Shown: positions 26,395 through 36,151, numbered from the stretch's first letter. The stretch: DNA of 64,000 nucleotides from Rhodomicrobium vannielii ATCC 17100 (GCF_000166055.1 NC_014664.1:893927-957926); one strand, 5' to 3'. Notes: generated by a model not told the origin, from the sequence alone. Numbers and translations are program-made.

Positions 26395-27688
26395 GGCAGT
26401 CCTCTATTCCGTCATCGATCAGGCCGCGCTCAGCGCCTTCAACTTTGCGCTCGCCTTCGCGCTCATCCGTATCTGGAGCGACAATCCTGAGGTTTTCGGC
26501 GTCTATTCGATGGTATTCGCGGGCGCGCTCGCGCTGACGTCAGTGCAGAACGCGCTGATAAACGCCCAGTTCACAATCCTCCGCCCCAAGGCGACGAGCG
26601 ACAACGACGAAGCCACTCTTCTTTCGATGTTCTGGACGGTGAACGTCGCGGTCGTGCTCGGCGCGATGATCCTGATGTTCGCCGCAATCCTCGCCACGGG
26701 CGGCCACCTCGCGCTGGCCGCATCGGCCGCAGCCTATGTCAGCGCAACGCTTCTGCGCGAATACACCCGCAGCCATCATTTCTCCAACATGAACGTACGA
26801 GCCGTGCTCGCCCTCGACGGTGTTTCGCTCGCGACAAGTATCGTTCTCCTCGGTGTCGCCTATGCGTTCGGGCCGCCGCTAGGCCTGCCGATCCTGTTCG
26901 CGATTTTAGCTGCGGGGCTGCTCATTGCTTCCGCGCTCGCGGCCGTCACTCAGCGCCAGCACTATCGCATTCTCTGCGACAGGAAGACCGCAGCCTTCTA
27001 TCGCGATGTGTGGCGCAAGCATTCCTTTTGGGCGCTGATGGGCGTAATCACGTCGGAATTTCAGCAGCGAGGCTACGTTTTCGTGGTGGCGGCGGCGTTC
27101 GGTGCGGGAAGCGTGGCGCTAATTCAGGCGGCCGCCTTGCTGTTCCGCCCGATCCAACTCGTGACGCACGCCTGGGGCAAGCTCGCGCGCGCGGTTCTCG
27201 CCGACCATCTGGCCAACGGAGATATTGACCGCGCCCGCGCCTTCACGCTCGCAAGCTTCGCGGTGCTCGGCGGCCTCTTTCTCGCTTTCTCTGCGGCACT
27301 GGCGCTCGGCTGGCCCTTCATCAGCGAAAGCCTCTTTCGAGGGCGCTATACCGACCTCGGCGGGATCGTCGTGCTTTGGGGGATCGCGGCGGGCGTCATC
27401 ATGGCGACGGGCATTTTCAGTCTCGAAGTGCAGACGCTCATGCGATTCAAGGCATTGAGCTTCGGCGCGGCGCTGGGCGCGCTCGTCTGCGCGCTGGTTC
27501 TAGCTGTCGTGGTGGTCCTCGGCGATTTCCGCGCATCGGTTCTTGCCGTGATCGCGGGCCAACTGGCGTTCTTCGCCGTGGTGCTGCGCCTCCTGCCGAA
27601 AACCGGCTCTGCGGCGGCGGTTCCGTCGGAAACCGCCCGTGACGCATCCATTCCCGCGCCTGTCGAAAAGGATGCGGCCACACCATGA
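26387..27688 (+). CDS. Wzx-type polysaccharide flippase
   Basis: A 433-residue membrane protein with about twelve hydrophobic segments and a fold pattern of the MATE-like polysaccharide transporter (Wzx/RfbX) superfamily. It would flip undecaprenyl-linked repeat units across the inner membrane. The start MRKAVLYSVIDQAALSAFNFALAFALIRIW fits the family; the ATG at 26387 follows GGGACGCA. It overlaps the chain-length gene by 8 bases and the following glycosidase gene by 4, so the three form one tightly coupled operon. The C-terminal 25 residues are low-complexity. Assignment is by topology and context more than by a single motif. Confidence 0.78.
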   Translation: MRKAVLYSVIDQAALSAFNFALAFALIRIWSDNPEVFGVYSMVFAGALALTSVQNALINAQFTILRPKATSDNDEATLLSMFWTVNVAVVLGAMILMFAAILATGGHLALAASAAAYVSATLLREYTRSHHFSNMNVRAVLALDGVSLATSIVLLGVAYAFGPPLGLPILFAILAAGLLIASALAAVTQRQHYRILCDRKTAAFYRDVWRKHSFWALMGVITSEFQQRGYVFVVAAAFGAGSVALIQAAALLFRPIQLVTHAWGKLARAVLADHLANGDIDRARAFTLASFAVLGGLFLAFSAALALGWPFISESLFRGRYTDLGGIVVLWGIAAGVIMATGIFSLEVQTLMRFKALSFGAALGALVCALVLAVVVVLGDFRASVLAVIAGQLAFFAVVLRLLPKTGSAAAVPSETARDASIPAPVEKDAATP

Positions 27689-28791
27689 CGTTAACCCGCC
27701 GCGAAATCCTCCGTCTTGTCGCGCTCGGGGCCGTGAGCACCGCGCTCGATAGTGCAGGCGCCGAGGAGCAAAAGCCGAACTTGAGGCAGCTTGGTGCGGA
27801 TAAAAGGCTCGCGATCGGCTCCGCGTTCTCGACGAACGAACTCAATCCCGATGACGAGAGCCTCTTCCGGCACGAACTTTCGCGGATCACGCCCGAAAAC
27901 GAGCTGAAGATGACCGCCATCAGGCCGACGCGCGAGACATTCGACTTCGCACGGGCCGATGCAATCGCCGATTTCGCCCGGCGCGGCGGTCTGGAAATGC
28001 GCGGCCATGCGCTCATCTGGAACAATGACAGGCAGCCGGGTTGGCTTGCGACGCTCTCTGAAGCGGAGATGCGCTCGGCCATCGAGGAGCACATCGAACG
28101 CACCATGGGGCGCTATGAGGGCCGCATCGAGGTGTGGGATGTGATCAACGAGCCGGTCGGCACCGTCGCGTTCGGGGATTACATGCTGCGCGACGGCCCG
28201 TTCGTCCAGCGCCTCGGGCCGGACTACATCGCGCTCGCCTTCCGCGCCGCCCGCGCCGTCGCTCCCGCCGCAAAGCTCGTCCTGAACGAAACGCACACCG
28301 AACGTGACGACCGCTTCGGCCGGAACTATCGCAGACGCCTCCTTTATATCATCGACCGCCTCCAGGATACCGGCGTGCCGCTCGACGGAATCGGCCTGCA
28401 AGGCCATCTCCAACCCGACAAGCCCTTCGATCCGCACGGTTTCGGCGCATTCCTAGACGAGATCGCGCGGCGGAAGCTTTTCATCGAGATCACCGAACTC
28501 GATGTCAACGACGCGAGCTTTCCCGACGACATCGCGGCGCGCGATCAGGCCGTCGCCGCAACATATCGGCGCTTCCTTCGCACCGCGCTGGCAAATCCGG
28601 CGGTGAGGAGCCTCAGCTTCTGGCAACTCGGCGACGGCGCAAGCTGGTATTTCGCGCAGTCGGTGGACGAGAACCCGTTGGGCCAGCGGCGCCCGCGTCC
28701 GCTGCTTTACGATGCCGACATGCGGCCGAAACTCGCTTTCGATGCGGTGGCGGATGAATTGCGGCGAATGCCCGAGCGCCCTCGCGGCTAG
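27685..28791 (+). CDS. GH10-family glycosidase with export signal
   Basis: A 368-residue glycoside hydrolase family 10 (endo-1,4-beta-xylanase-type) protein. The general acid/base is Glu156 in WDVINEP, and the nucleophile Glu271 in ITELDV; HALIWNN and GLQGHLQ are other GH10 blocks. The N-terminus MTLTRREILRLVALGAVSTAL carries a twin-arginine-like pattern, so Tat-dependent export is possible. Placement inside the wzz-wzx operon (4-base overlap) suggests it trims or releases the exopolysaccharide made here and does not digest plant xylan. The stop overlaps the convergent ligase gene stop by 4 bases. Confidence 0.88.
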   Translation: MTLTRREILRLVALGAVSTALDSAGAEEQKPNLRQLGADKRLAIGSAFSTNELNPDDESLFRHELSRITPENELKMTAIRPTRETFDFARADAIADFARRGGLEMRGHALIWNNDRQPGWLATLSEAEMRSAIEEHIERTMGRYEGRIEVWDVINEPVGTVAFGDYMLRDGPFVQRLGPDYIALAFRAARAVAPAAKLVLNETHTERDDRFGRNYRRRLLYIIDRLQDTGVPLDGIGLQGHLQPDKPFDPHGFGAFLDEIARRKLFIEITELDVNDASFPDDIAARDQAVAATYRRFLRTALANPAVRSLSFWQLGDGASWYFAQSVDENPLGQRRPRPLLYDADMRPKLAFDAVADELRRMPERPRG

Positions 28792-30092
28792 CCGCCCGAC
28801 GGTTCCTTGGGATCGCGCGAGGCAAGGCGCCGCGCCGTCATGAAACAAAGGGCAACCGTGATGATCCACGGCATGGCGAGGCCGCGCGCGAGCGACGATT
28901 CTGTGACGTTGTGCACGAGCAGAAAGATCAGCGTTGAAACGGCGAACAGGAAGAAAGCCTTGTCGCTGACCCGTAGGCGGTCGATAGCAAGGAGGACTTG
29001 CCACAGGAAGGCGAGCATGAGCGTAAGCCCCGCCGCGCCGACGGTCAGCGCAAGGTCGAGATATCCATTATGCGACTGCGTCAGCAGATGGATGAAGGAC
29101 GGGCTCGCCTGAAGGTTCGGCGCATCGAAGCCTACGCCCCAGAACGACCCGTAGCCGAAGCCGAGAAGCCAATGCGCCTGCCATTGCTCGACGGAAAACG
29201 CCCAGATTTCGTCCCTCCCGGTGAAGGAAGCGTCCGGTAGTATCGTCCCGAGCGCTTCGGCCACGGTCATGTCGAGCACGACGGTCACGATAAGGAGCAG
29301 ACACGCAATAAGCGCGCCCCCGAGCGCAAGGATCACGGGCATTTTGAGCCGTGTCTCCCTTGTCGCAAGGAGGATCAGCCAGGCGGCGGCGGGCGCGGCG
29401 ACGACGAGCGCGGCAGCGGTCTTGTTTCCCGACAGGATGAGCAGCCCGACCCACGCCGCAAGATAAGCCGCGTTCATGGCGCGCGAGAACGATCCTGCAA
29501 GCCGCGTCCGCCACATCGCGCCGATGAAAAGCCCCGTCGTCGCGATTACACCGAGGAAGTTCTTGTCGCCGGACAGCCCCCGAAAAAGGCCGCGATAATC
29601 GAACGAGAACGGGAAGGCCATGCTTGCGAGATTGGCAACCAACGTGATCGCGAAGGCGAGATAGGCGACGCGGAGAATTTCATCCTCCGACCGGCAATAG
29701 GCGGTGGCGCCTGCGGCACAGTAAACGCCAATGATGAGCAAAAGAGTGCGGCGAAACGAGATGTCGGGATGCGTCGCCCATGCCGCCGAGATGAGGCAGA
29801 ACGCGAGGAAAACCGGCAGGATCGAAAGTGGCGGCAGGAGGCGAAGCAGCCGCTCCGGCCCTTGCAACAGGACGACAAGCGTCACCAGACCCGCGATCGA
29901 CAGCCAGACGAGCTGATTGGCGATGTCGCTGGTCGCCGTCGAAACGGCGAAGGCACCTTTCTGCAAATCCGTGAAATCGACCGGCGAGAGGTCGGGCGGA
30001 AGCATCTCGGCGACCCGAAGCAGGATGACGAGCCACAGGAATGCGGGCAGCCACGCAAGGGGCACCGGCGCGCGCGCGGTCGCTTCCGTCAT
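28788..30092 (-). CDS. O-antigen ligase/polymerase-like membrane protein
   Basis: A 434-residue protein with about ten or eleven hydrophobic segments and the Wzy_C-type (O-antigen ligase family) periplasmic motif: TGRDEIWAFSVEQWQAHWLLGFGYGSFWG, followed by SHNGYLDLALTVGAAGL. Such proteins polymerise repeat units (Wzy) or ligate glycan to an acceptor (WaaL). In this context, with Wzx, Wzz and ExoF homologues, the polymerase role is more likely. Its start overlaps the stop of the upstream glycosyltransferase gene by 4 bases, so the two are co-transcribed. Confidence 0.85.
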   Translation of the reverse strand: MTEATARAPVPLAWLPAFLWLVILLRVAEMLPPDLSPVDFTDLQKGAFAVSTATSDIANQLVWLSIAGLVTLVVLLQGPERLLRLLPPLSILPVFLAFCLISAAWATHPDISFRRTLLLIIGVYCAAGATAYCRSEDEILRVAYLAFAITLVANLASMAFPFSFDYRGLFRGLSGDKNFLGVIATTGLFIGAMWRTRLAGSFSRAMNAAYLAAWVGLLILSGNKTAAALVVAAPAAAWLILLATRETRLKMPVILALGGALIACLLLIVTVVLDMTVAEALGTILPDASFTGRDEIWAFSVEQWQAHWLLGFGYGSFWGVGFDAPNLQASPSFIHLLTQSHNGYLDLALTVGAAGLTLMLAFLWQVLLAIDRLRVSDKAFFLFAVSTLIFLLVHNVTESSLARGLAMPWIITVALCFMTARRLASRDPKEPSGG

Positions 30093-31252
30093 GGCTTGCG
30101 AGCCTCGGCGACACGGAGACAGTCTCGGTACGCGGCTAGCGTGCGGGCGGAAATGCTCTCTGGGTCGTAGGTGTCGAGCGGGGCGTTCGCGCCCCGGCCG
30201 GGGCGTTCCGCGCGCGCGACGTTCAGAGTCTCGCGCAAGCCCTCCGCCGTGAGCGGCTGTGGCAACGGCACGAACCAGCGGCGGCCAAGCTCTTCGGAGA
30301 GCGCCTTGAGCGAGCCGAGTTGGGGCGCGAACACCGGCACGTCGTAGGACAGGGAAAGAAGCACGCTGCCTGAGTTCAGGATCTGTTTGAAATTGAACGC
30401 GCCGAGATCCGCAGCGGAATAAATCACCGCCACCTCGTCGTCGGAAAGGCGATGCGGGCGCACGATCACGCGCCCCGCGCTTCCGCTGGCGAGACCGGTG
30501 AGCGCCGCGAGATAGGCGGCATCATCGCATGCTCCCGCGATCAGGAGCCGTTCGTCGTCCCGCGCGATCTGGAGGAAAGCTTGCGCCAGTTCGAGGATGC
30601 CCTTGCCCGGCCGGATCGCCCCAACTGCCGCGAGAACGAAATCGGTCGCCGTCAAGCCGAGGGCGTCGCGCGCGCGGGCTGTGTCGATGCGCGGGGGATA
30701 AGCAGTGCGATAGTGCGGGTGCGGAATGACGATCCTGCGGGCGCCCGCGAGTTGGGGATACGCGTCGAGACAACGCCGCTCGGCTTCGGCGGTCAGGTTG
30801 ATGACAAGATCGACCTTCGCCAAGAAGGCCGCCATGTAGGTCCGCCAGATGCGTTCGCGGCTGTCGCCAAGCGACTCGTGCGGCGCGATGTTGTGCGCCG
30901 TCCAGACGACGATACCGCCGCGCGCTCTCACCCGGTCCATCTGCTGCAACATGCGCGTCGCATAGAGTCGCGACAGAACGGGATGAATGCGCGAGATGCG
31001 CCCCCAGAAGATGCACTCGGGCCAATGGATGTGAAGAACGTTCGTATCGTCAGCGCACGCGCGGTAGAACGAAAACTCCGAGACGGAGCAGCCCTGGCTC
31101 GTCATGGGCTCATGGATCAGCCACGTATAGGGATTGACGGCGCGGTCGGCGAGGCCCGGGCAGGCGACGATGCGCAGCGCGCGGACGCAATCCCGTTTGA
31201 CAAGGTGCGGCGGCGGAGCGAGTTCGAAAGCAGAATCAGGATTGAGTGGCAC
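30089..31252 (-). CDS. GT4-like glycosyltransferase
   Basis: A 387-residue GT-B fold transferase. The N-terminal acceptor domain contains VLHIHWPE and VVWTAHNIAPHE. The C-terminal nucleotide-sugar domain contains LAAVGAIRPGKGILELAQAF and the region LGAFNFKQILNSGSVLLSLSYDVPVFAP where GT4 enzymes have their donor-binding E-x7-E; the second part is less canonical. The HIHWP element recalls mannosyl- and glucuronosyl-transferases of gum-type exopolysaccharide loci, but I do not assign a sugar. It is probably cytoplasmic, acting at the membrane on the lipid-linked repeat. Confidence 0.8.
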   Translation of the reverse strand: MPLNPDSAFELAPPPHLVKRDCVRALRIVACPGLADRAVNPYTWLIHEPMTSQGCSVSEFSFYRACADDTNVLHIHWPECIFWGRISRIHPVLSRLYATRMLQQMDRVRARGGIVVWTAHNIAPHESLGDSRERIWRTYMAAFLAKVDLVINLTAEAERRCLDAYPQLAGARRIVIPHPHYRTAYPPRIDTARARDALGLTATDFVLAAVGAIRPGKGILELAQAFLQIARDDERLLIAGACDDAAYLAALTGLASGSAGRVIVRPHRLSDDEVAVIYSAADLGAFNFKQILNSGSVLLSLSYDVPVFAPQLGSLKALSEELGRRWFVPLPQPLTAEGLRETLNVARAERPGRGANAPLDTYDPESISARTLAAYRDCLRVAEARKP

Positions 31253-31449
31253 GGGTTCTCAATAAACGAATGGATGTTCCGTGAACCCTAGCATTCTAGT
31301 TCGCGCGGATCACATCGTTTATCCACTTCTGTTAAATATCTAAAATTAGACGATTAACCACGCCTCCAATACATCGGTCAGCGCCGGGTTGAGGCCGTTG
31401 CGATGCTCTGTAGCTTTGTCTAAACCGGGACGAAGACGGAGTTTGTAAG

Positions 31450-32490
31450 ATGAAAATATTCTTGACCGGACATTTGGGCTACATCGGCACCATCATGGCA
31501 CCCGTGCTCGCTGCTGCGGGCCACAGCGTTACCGGCTGCGACGCCGATCTATACGAGCGGTGCACCTACGCGGCGGGCGGACGCATCGGCGATTTCCCCA
31601 CATTGCGAAAAGATGTCCGCGATGTTCAGGTGGAAGACCTCGAAGGCTTCGATGCCGTCATTCACCTCGCCGCGCTTTCCAACGATCCGCTGAGCGACCT
31701 CAATCCCGACATCACCTATGCGATCAATCATAAGGCGAGCGTCCGGCTCGCCGAGCTGGCGAAGAAGGCGGGCGTGAAGCGCTTCATCATGGCGTCTTCA
31801 TGCAGCAACTATGGCCGCGCGGGTGAGGCCCTCATCGACGAGACAGGCGATCTCAATCCCGTCACGGCCTACGGACAATCCAAGGTCCGCTCCGAGCGCG
31901 ACATCGGCCTCATCGCGGACGACGGTTTTTGCCCCGTCTTCCTCCGACCGGCGACGGCATACGGTGTTTCGCCGCGCATGCGTTTCGACATCGTGCTGAA
32001 CAACCTCGTGGCCTGGGCGGTTACGAAGGGCGTCATCTACATGAAGTCGGACGGTACGCCGTGGCGGCCGGTGGTTCACATCCGCGACATTTCGCAGGCC
32101 TTCCTGCGCGCGCTCGAAGCGCCGCGCGATGTGGTCTTCAATCAGGCGTTCAACGTTGGCACCACGGAGCACAATTACCGCATCCGCGACCTGGCCGAGG
32201 TGGTCGCCGAGGTCGTGCCTGACTGCCGGATCGAATATGCCGCCGATGCTGGCCCCGACACACGCTCCTACCGCGTGAATTTCAGCAAGATTGAACGCGA
32301 ACTTGGCTTCAAGGCGGAATGGGACGCTCGGAAAGGCGCGGAGGAACTCTACAAGTCCTATCGCGAGGCCGGGCTGACGCTCGAAGACTTCGAAGGACCG
32401 CGCTATCAGCGCATCGGCCACATCAAATCGCTGCTCGCGGCGGGCATCCTCGCATCCGATCTCAGACACGTGCCACGGGCGGCGGCCTGA
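31450..32490 (+). CDS. NAD-dependent epimerase/dehydratase (extended SDR)
   Basis: A 346-residue nucleotide-sugar enzyme. The Rossmann motif GHLGYIG is at residues 7-13, and the catalytic Ser/Tyr/Lys set lies in MASSCSNYG and [25 protein letters not shown] and [12 protein letters not shown] are typical of the extended SDR family. Possible roles are 4,6-dehydration, epimerisation or 4-keto reduction; the sequence does not separate these. A good site GGAG precedes the ATG. DUF4910 begins three bases after its stop, so they are coupled. It probably works with the cytidylyltransferase and methyltransferase at 42915-45004. Confidence 0.87.
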   Translation: MKIFLTGHLGYIGTIMAPVLAAAGHSVTGCDADLYERCTYAAGGRIGDFPTLRKDVRDVQVEDLEGFDAVIHLAALSNDPLSDLNPDITYAINHKASVRLAELAKKAGVKRFIMASSCSNYGRAGEALIDETGDLNPVTAYGQSKVRSERDIGLIADDGFCPVFLRPATAYGVSPRMRFDIVLNNLVAWAVTKGVIYMKSDGTPWRPVVHIRDISQAFLRALEAPRDVVFNQAFNVGTTEHNYRIRDLAEVVAEVVPDCRIEYAADAGPDTRSYRVNFSKIERELGFKAEWDARKGAEELYKSYREAGLTLEDFEGPRYQRIGHIKSLLAAGILASDLRHVPRAAA

Positions 32491-32492
32491 GC

Positions 32493-33815
32493 GTGGGCGA
32501 GGCATCGAAACCGGCAGCGAACGCAGCGGGCGCTGAGGCCGATGCCGGCGCAACGATCCACGCGATTGCCGCCGAAATCTTTCCGCTTTGCCGCAGCATC
32601 ACCGGAGACGGCGTAAGGGAGACCTTGCGCCGCCTCGGCCGTCACATTCCGCTGGATGTGGTCGAGGTGGAGTCCGGTTCGCCCGCCTGCGACTGGACGG
32701 TTCCGAACGAGTGGACCATTCGCGCGGCCTATATCGAAAATGCCGCCGGTGAGCGGATCGTCGATTTTCGCGCGAACCCGCTGCACGTGATGAGCTACAG
32801 CGTCGCCGTCGACGAGGTCATGCCGCTTGCCGAGTTGAAGCGGCTCATCTTCACGCTTCCCGATCAGCCGGACCTCATCCCCTACCGCACATCCTATTAC
32901 GAGCCGCGCTGGGGTTTCTGCATGGCGCATCGCCAACTGGAGACGCTGCCGGACGGCCTTTATCGCGCCGTCATCGATGCCGATCTCGCGCCCGGCCATC
33001 TTACCTACGGCGAATGCTATCTAGCGGGTGAAACGTCGGACGAGGTGCTCCTTTCCGCGCATATTTGCCACCCCGGCATGGCGAACGACAATTGTTCCGG
33101 CCTGGCGCTGCTCACTTTCCTCGCGAGCCAGCTTGCGGGCGAAAGAAGGCGCTACAGCTACCGTTTCCTGTTCGCGCCGGGGACTATCGGTGCGCTGACA
33201 TGGCTCGCTCGCAGCGGGGAGGCCGTTTCGCGCATCCGCCACGGGCTGGTGCTGTCCTGCGTCGGCGACGGCGGAGGGCCGTATTACAAGCGCAGCCGTC
33301 GCGGCAATGCGGCCATCGACCGCGCCATGGATCATGTGTTGAGGCTCAACAGCGCCGCGCCGGAAATCGTGGACTTCTTCCCCTATGGCTATGACGAGCG
33401 CCAGTTCTGCTCGCCCGGCTTCGATCTCCCGGTCGGGCTGTTCCAGCGGAGCCGCTATGCGAGCTTCCCAGAGTATCACACCTCCGCCGATGCGATGGAC
33501 TTCATAGCGCCAGGACATCTCGCCGAGAGCTATGGGCTGGTGCGCGAAGCGCTTTTCGTGATCGAAAATGACCGCGTTTATCGCAATCTGTTTCCGAAGG
33601 GCGAGCCGCAGCTTGGTCGGCGCGGGCTTTACGATGCCCTCGGCGGCGATCCGAAGGGGGCCGACAAGAACCTGGCGATGCTTTGGGTGCTCAACCTTTC
33701 GGACGGAGTGCACTCGCTGCTCGATATCGCCGAACGCGCGAAGATGCCGTTCGCGACGATCTTCGCCACCGCGATGCTTCTGGAGAGGCACAAGCTGATT
33801 GCGCCCGTCGCCTGA
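32493..33815 (+). CDS. DUF4910 protein, aminopeptidase-like fold
   Basis: A 440-residue protein of the DUF4910 family, which is related to zinc aminopeptidases (M28-like). LSAHICHPGMANDNCSGLALLTFLASQL near residues 188-215 provides His190/193 and Asp199 as likely metal ligands, and FPEYHTSADAMDFI further on gives another His. The C-terminal 100 residues look like a winged-helix extension. A GTG start at 32493, three bases after the SDR stop, is the best choice; the open frame upstream overlaps the SDR gene. These proteins recur in glycan loci, yet their reaction is unknown; amide hydrolysis on a sugar precursor is a guess. Confidence 0.8.
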   Translation: MGEASKPAANAAGAEADAGATIHAIAAEIFPLCRSITGDGVRETLRRLGRHIPLDVVEVESGSPACDWTVPNEWTIRAAYIENAAGERIVDFRANPLHVMSYSVAVDEVMPLAELKRLIFTLPDQPDLIPYRTSYYEPRWGFCMAHRQLETLPDGLYRAVIDADLAPGHLTYGECYLAGETSDEVLLSAHICHPGMANDNCSGLALLTFLASQLAGERRRYSYRFLFAPGTIGALTWLARSGEAVSRIRHGLVLSCVGDGGGPYYKRSRRGNAAIDRAMDHVLRLNSAAPEIVDFFPYGYDERQFCSPGFDLPVGLFQRSRYASFPEYHTSADAMDFIAPGHLAESYGLVREALFVIENDRVYRNLFPKGEPQLGRRGLYDALGGDPKGADKNLAMLWVLNLSDGVHSLLDIAERAKMPFATIFATAMLLERHKLIAPVA

Positions 33816-33843
33816 AGGGCGCCGCCCAGTTCGACAGCGAAGC

Positions 33844-34893
33844 TCAAGCGGCTTCCCGGTGCTCGCCGTCGCGCTCCTCCAGCACCATCGGCTCGACGCG
33901 TTCAAGCCACGCCTCTCGCCACCAGCTGAAGATCTCGCGCGGGCAGAACATGCGCTGCCCGCTGTATTTCGACTGGCACACCACGCCATCGAGGATCACG
34001 GCGGGGGTTTTCAGCGTCCGCATCTCGCCGCAGGATTCATCGACGAAGCGTTCCACGCGCGTCATCACCCGGAAGACCTTGCCGCAATAGGGCACGAGTT
34101 CAGCATCGAACATGAGGCCACGGTGTGAGCCGTCCTTGCCGAGTGTCGCGAGGATTTCCTCGAAGGGCTTCACGCGCACGAATTCGCCGGGCTTGAGGTT
34201 CAAAACGGTCGTCGAAGCTGCGGATTTCTTCTGCGGAAACAGATCGGGACGGCGAGGGAAGGGGATACCGCCCCACACAAAGCGCGCCTTGTTGTACAGC
34301 CAGCGTGCGGGCGCACCTATTTTGGGACGATGCGCCCTCGTGCCGTAGGTGTAGCCGAGATAGGTCAGCCCTCGCAGAATTTGCGCGATGCTCCAGTTGC
34401 CGGACCGGTAGGCGTTCGCATATTGCCGGACATCCCACCACGCCATGGGCCGGGTGAATTCGAGGAGGCTAGTCGCCTGACAGCGATAGAGCTTCCGGCC
34501 GTCCACGTCGCGCGAAGTTGCGGCGAGTACGTCGGCTTCGGTGCAGCCGCGGGATGCGGATGCGGGAGACGACATGGGAACGTCACCCGCCTCATTCACC
34601 GGCTTCAGCCAAGCCGTCCGCCAGAAAAGCAGGCAGGCCGCCTGGCACCCGTCGAACGCCTTCCCATCGCAGCGAATGGGCAGGTGCACCGCGTCATCGA
34701 CTTGAAGGCCGATGTATTTGCCGCTGACGGTATCGCAGGTTTTATACGCATTCTTGTAAACTGTGAAGCGTTTGCCACAGTATTCAAACATCTGTGGCAT
34801 GAATGGCATGCCGTCGATCGTGGCGTTCTTGTCCAGAGACGCTAATATTTCCGCCTTGCTTCTGACTTCGACATATTCACCGGCCTTGATCAT
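33844..34893 (-). CDS. Protein with two Cys-containing internal repeats
   Basis: A 349-residue protein I do not recognise. Residues about 4-98 and 236-332 are homologous: each has a GE[YF]V.V....EILA.L.K opening, YCGK.F.V in the middle, and W.R.AWL at the end. Shared Cys residues (39 and 270 in YCG) and further ones at 53, 75, 83, 87, 306 and 317 suggest bound metal or disulfides. The middle (140-210) is rich in Trp and Tyr (AWWDVRQYANAYRSGNW). The start at 34893 follows the upstream glycosyltransferase stop by 4 bases; ATG 34923 is an alternative. No signal peptide is seen. It probably acts in the same glycan pathway. Confidence 0.7.
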   Translation of the reverse strand: MIKAGEYVEVRSKAEILASLDKNATIDGMPFMPQMFEYCGKRFTVYKNAYKTCDTVSGKYIGLQVDDAVHLPIRCDGKAFDGCQAACLLFWRTAWLKPVNEAGDVPMSSPASASRGCTEADVLAATSRDVDGRKLYRCQATSLLEFTRPMAWWDVRQYANAYRSGNWSIAQILRGLTYLGYTYGTRAHRPKIGAPARWLYNKARFVWGGIPFPRRPDLFPQKKSAASTTVLNLKPGEFVRVKPFEEILATLGKDGSHRGLMFDAELVPYCGKVFRVMTRVERFVDESCGEMRTLKTPAVILDGVVCQSKYSGQRMFCPREIFSWWREAWLERVEPMVLEERDGEHREAA

Positions 34894-34897
34894 TTTC

Positions 34898-36148
34898 TTA
34901 TCCACTTGAGGAATGGGGTTCATGGCATATGGAGAACACATCTTTGTTATACAAAGAAATATGGTTCTTCGTGCCGAAGCGAGCGATGAGTTCGTCGCGA
35001 TTGCGGAGAAGCCAGTCGCGGCATTCTCGTTGATGCGCCGCCAGACGCACAATTCCGTCGCTGATGCTCGCGACCGAGCGCGGATCTACCGGAACCGCCG
35101 CCTCGATCCCGTCAACAAAACCGTCCACGCCGCATCCCTTCGAGTAAACGATAGGCACCCCAGCAAGCAGCGCCTCGATGAAGGACATGCCGAATGTCTC
35201 GTTCCGGCTGGGCAGGACGAAACCGGAATACTGGCCGAGGCGTCGGAGAAGCTCGGTGTGTTCGAGTGGCCCGACAAGACGGACGCTCTCGCCGAGCCCG
35301 GCTTTGTCGATGAGGCTCTGAATGTGAGCCAGCCGTTCAGGACTTCCCCGCCCGACCAGATCGAGCGTTATGCCGGGTTCCCTCTCAAGCGCGCGTTTGA
35401 ACGCGGGCAAGAGCCGGTCCAACCCCTTGCGCTTGTAGACTTCGAAGCACAGCACGGAAACGAAGGCGTTCGGACGGCTCGCCGCATGCGGCTCGATGCC
35501 GTCGAGATCCACGAAATTGGGCAGCAGCCGCTGTTTCGCCTGGCTCGGTTGGAACGCCTTCTGGAGCGTGGGACGGTACCACGCCGAGACATAATAGAGG
35601 CGCGAGCTTCGCTCCACCACGCGTCTGTAAAGAAATCGGTAGTGCGGCTTGACTGCCAGAACCTTGCTTTCAACCTCGCCGCGCAGAGAACACACGAGTG
35701 GCTTTTCAAACCAGAGGGAAAGCCAGTACCCGGCAAGCCCCTCGAAAGTGAGCTTGTGGGCATGGATGACGTCGAAATCCTCGCCCCTCGTTTGCAGGAT
35801 GCGCCGGGTCTGCCGAGCGACAAGATACATTGAGGCGGCGAGTTGAACACCGAACGGCAGGCCCCAATAGCGGATGGAGATCATGCGACTGTCGCCATTG
35901 CCACCGCCGGGCGTGACCCGCGCGCGCCATGGCAGGGACGTTCTGTCCAGCGTGACGATGATATGATCCGCCTCTGGATTGGCGTCGATGAAGTTCTTTA
36001 CGGCGAGCGTGTTCAACGGCTTGTTGATGTTCGGGTAGTCTCCCGTCACATGAAGAATGCAGCGTCGTCGAGGGTGCGGCGCGGGCGCCGTTTCAGTTTT
36101 CGTGTCGCAACCGGCGGTCGAAGAAGCCGGGCTCGTCTCCACGTCCAT
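34898..36148 (-). CDS. GT4 glycosyltransferase
   Basis: A 416-residue GT-B transferase of family 4. The acceptor half has DFDVIHAHKLTFEGLAGY, and the donor half has FEVYKRKGLDRLLPAFKRAL and the E-x7-E region PSRNETFGMSFIEALLAGVPIV. The first 28 residues are low-complexity. GGAG lies 8 bases before the ATG at 36148. It is the middle gene of a minus-strand run ending at 33844 and should add one sugar to the lipid-linked repeat in the cytoplasm. The donor sugar is not deducible. Confidence 0.88.
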   Translation of the reverse strand: MDVETSPASSTAGCDTKTETAPAPHPRRRCILHVTGDYPNINKPLNTLAVKNFIDANPEADHIIVTLDRTSLPWRARVTPGGGNGDSRMISIRYWGLPFGVQLAASMYLVARQTRRILQTRGEDFDVIHAHKLTFEGLAGYWLSLWFEKPLVCSLRGEVESKVLAVKPHYRFLYRRVVERSSRLYYVSAWYRPTLQKAFQPSQAKQRLLPNFVDLDGIEPHAASRPNAFVSVLCFEVYKRKGLDRLLPAFKRALEREPGITLDLVGRGSPERLAHIQSLIDKAGLGESVRLVGPLEHTELLRRLGQYSGFVLPSRNETFGMSFIEALLAGVPIVYSKGCGVDGFVDGIEAAVPVDPRSVASISDGIVRLAAHQRECRDWLLRNRDELIARFGTKNHISLYNKDVFSICHEPHSSSG

Positions 36149-36151
36149 GGT

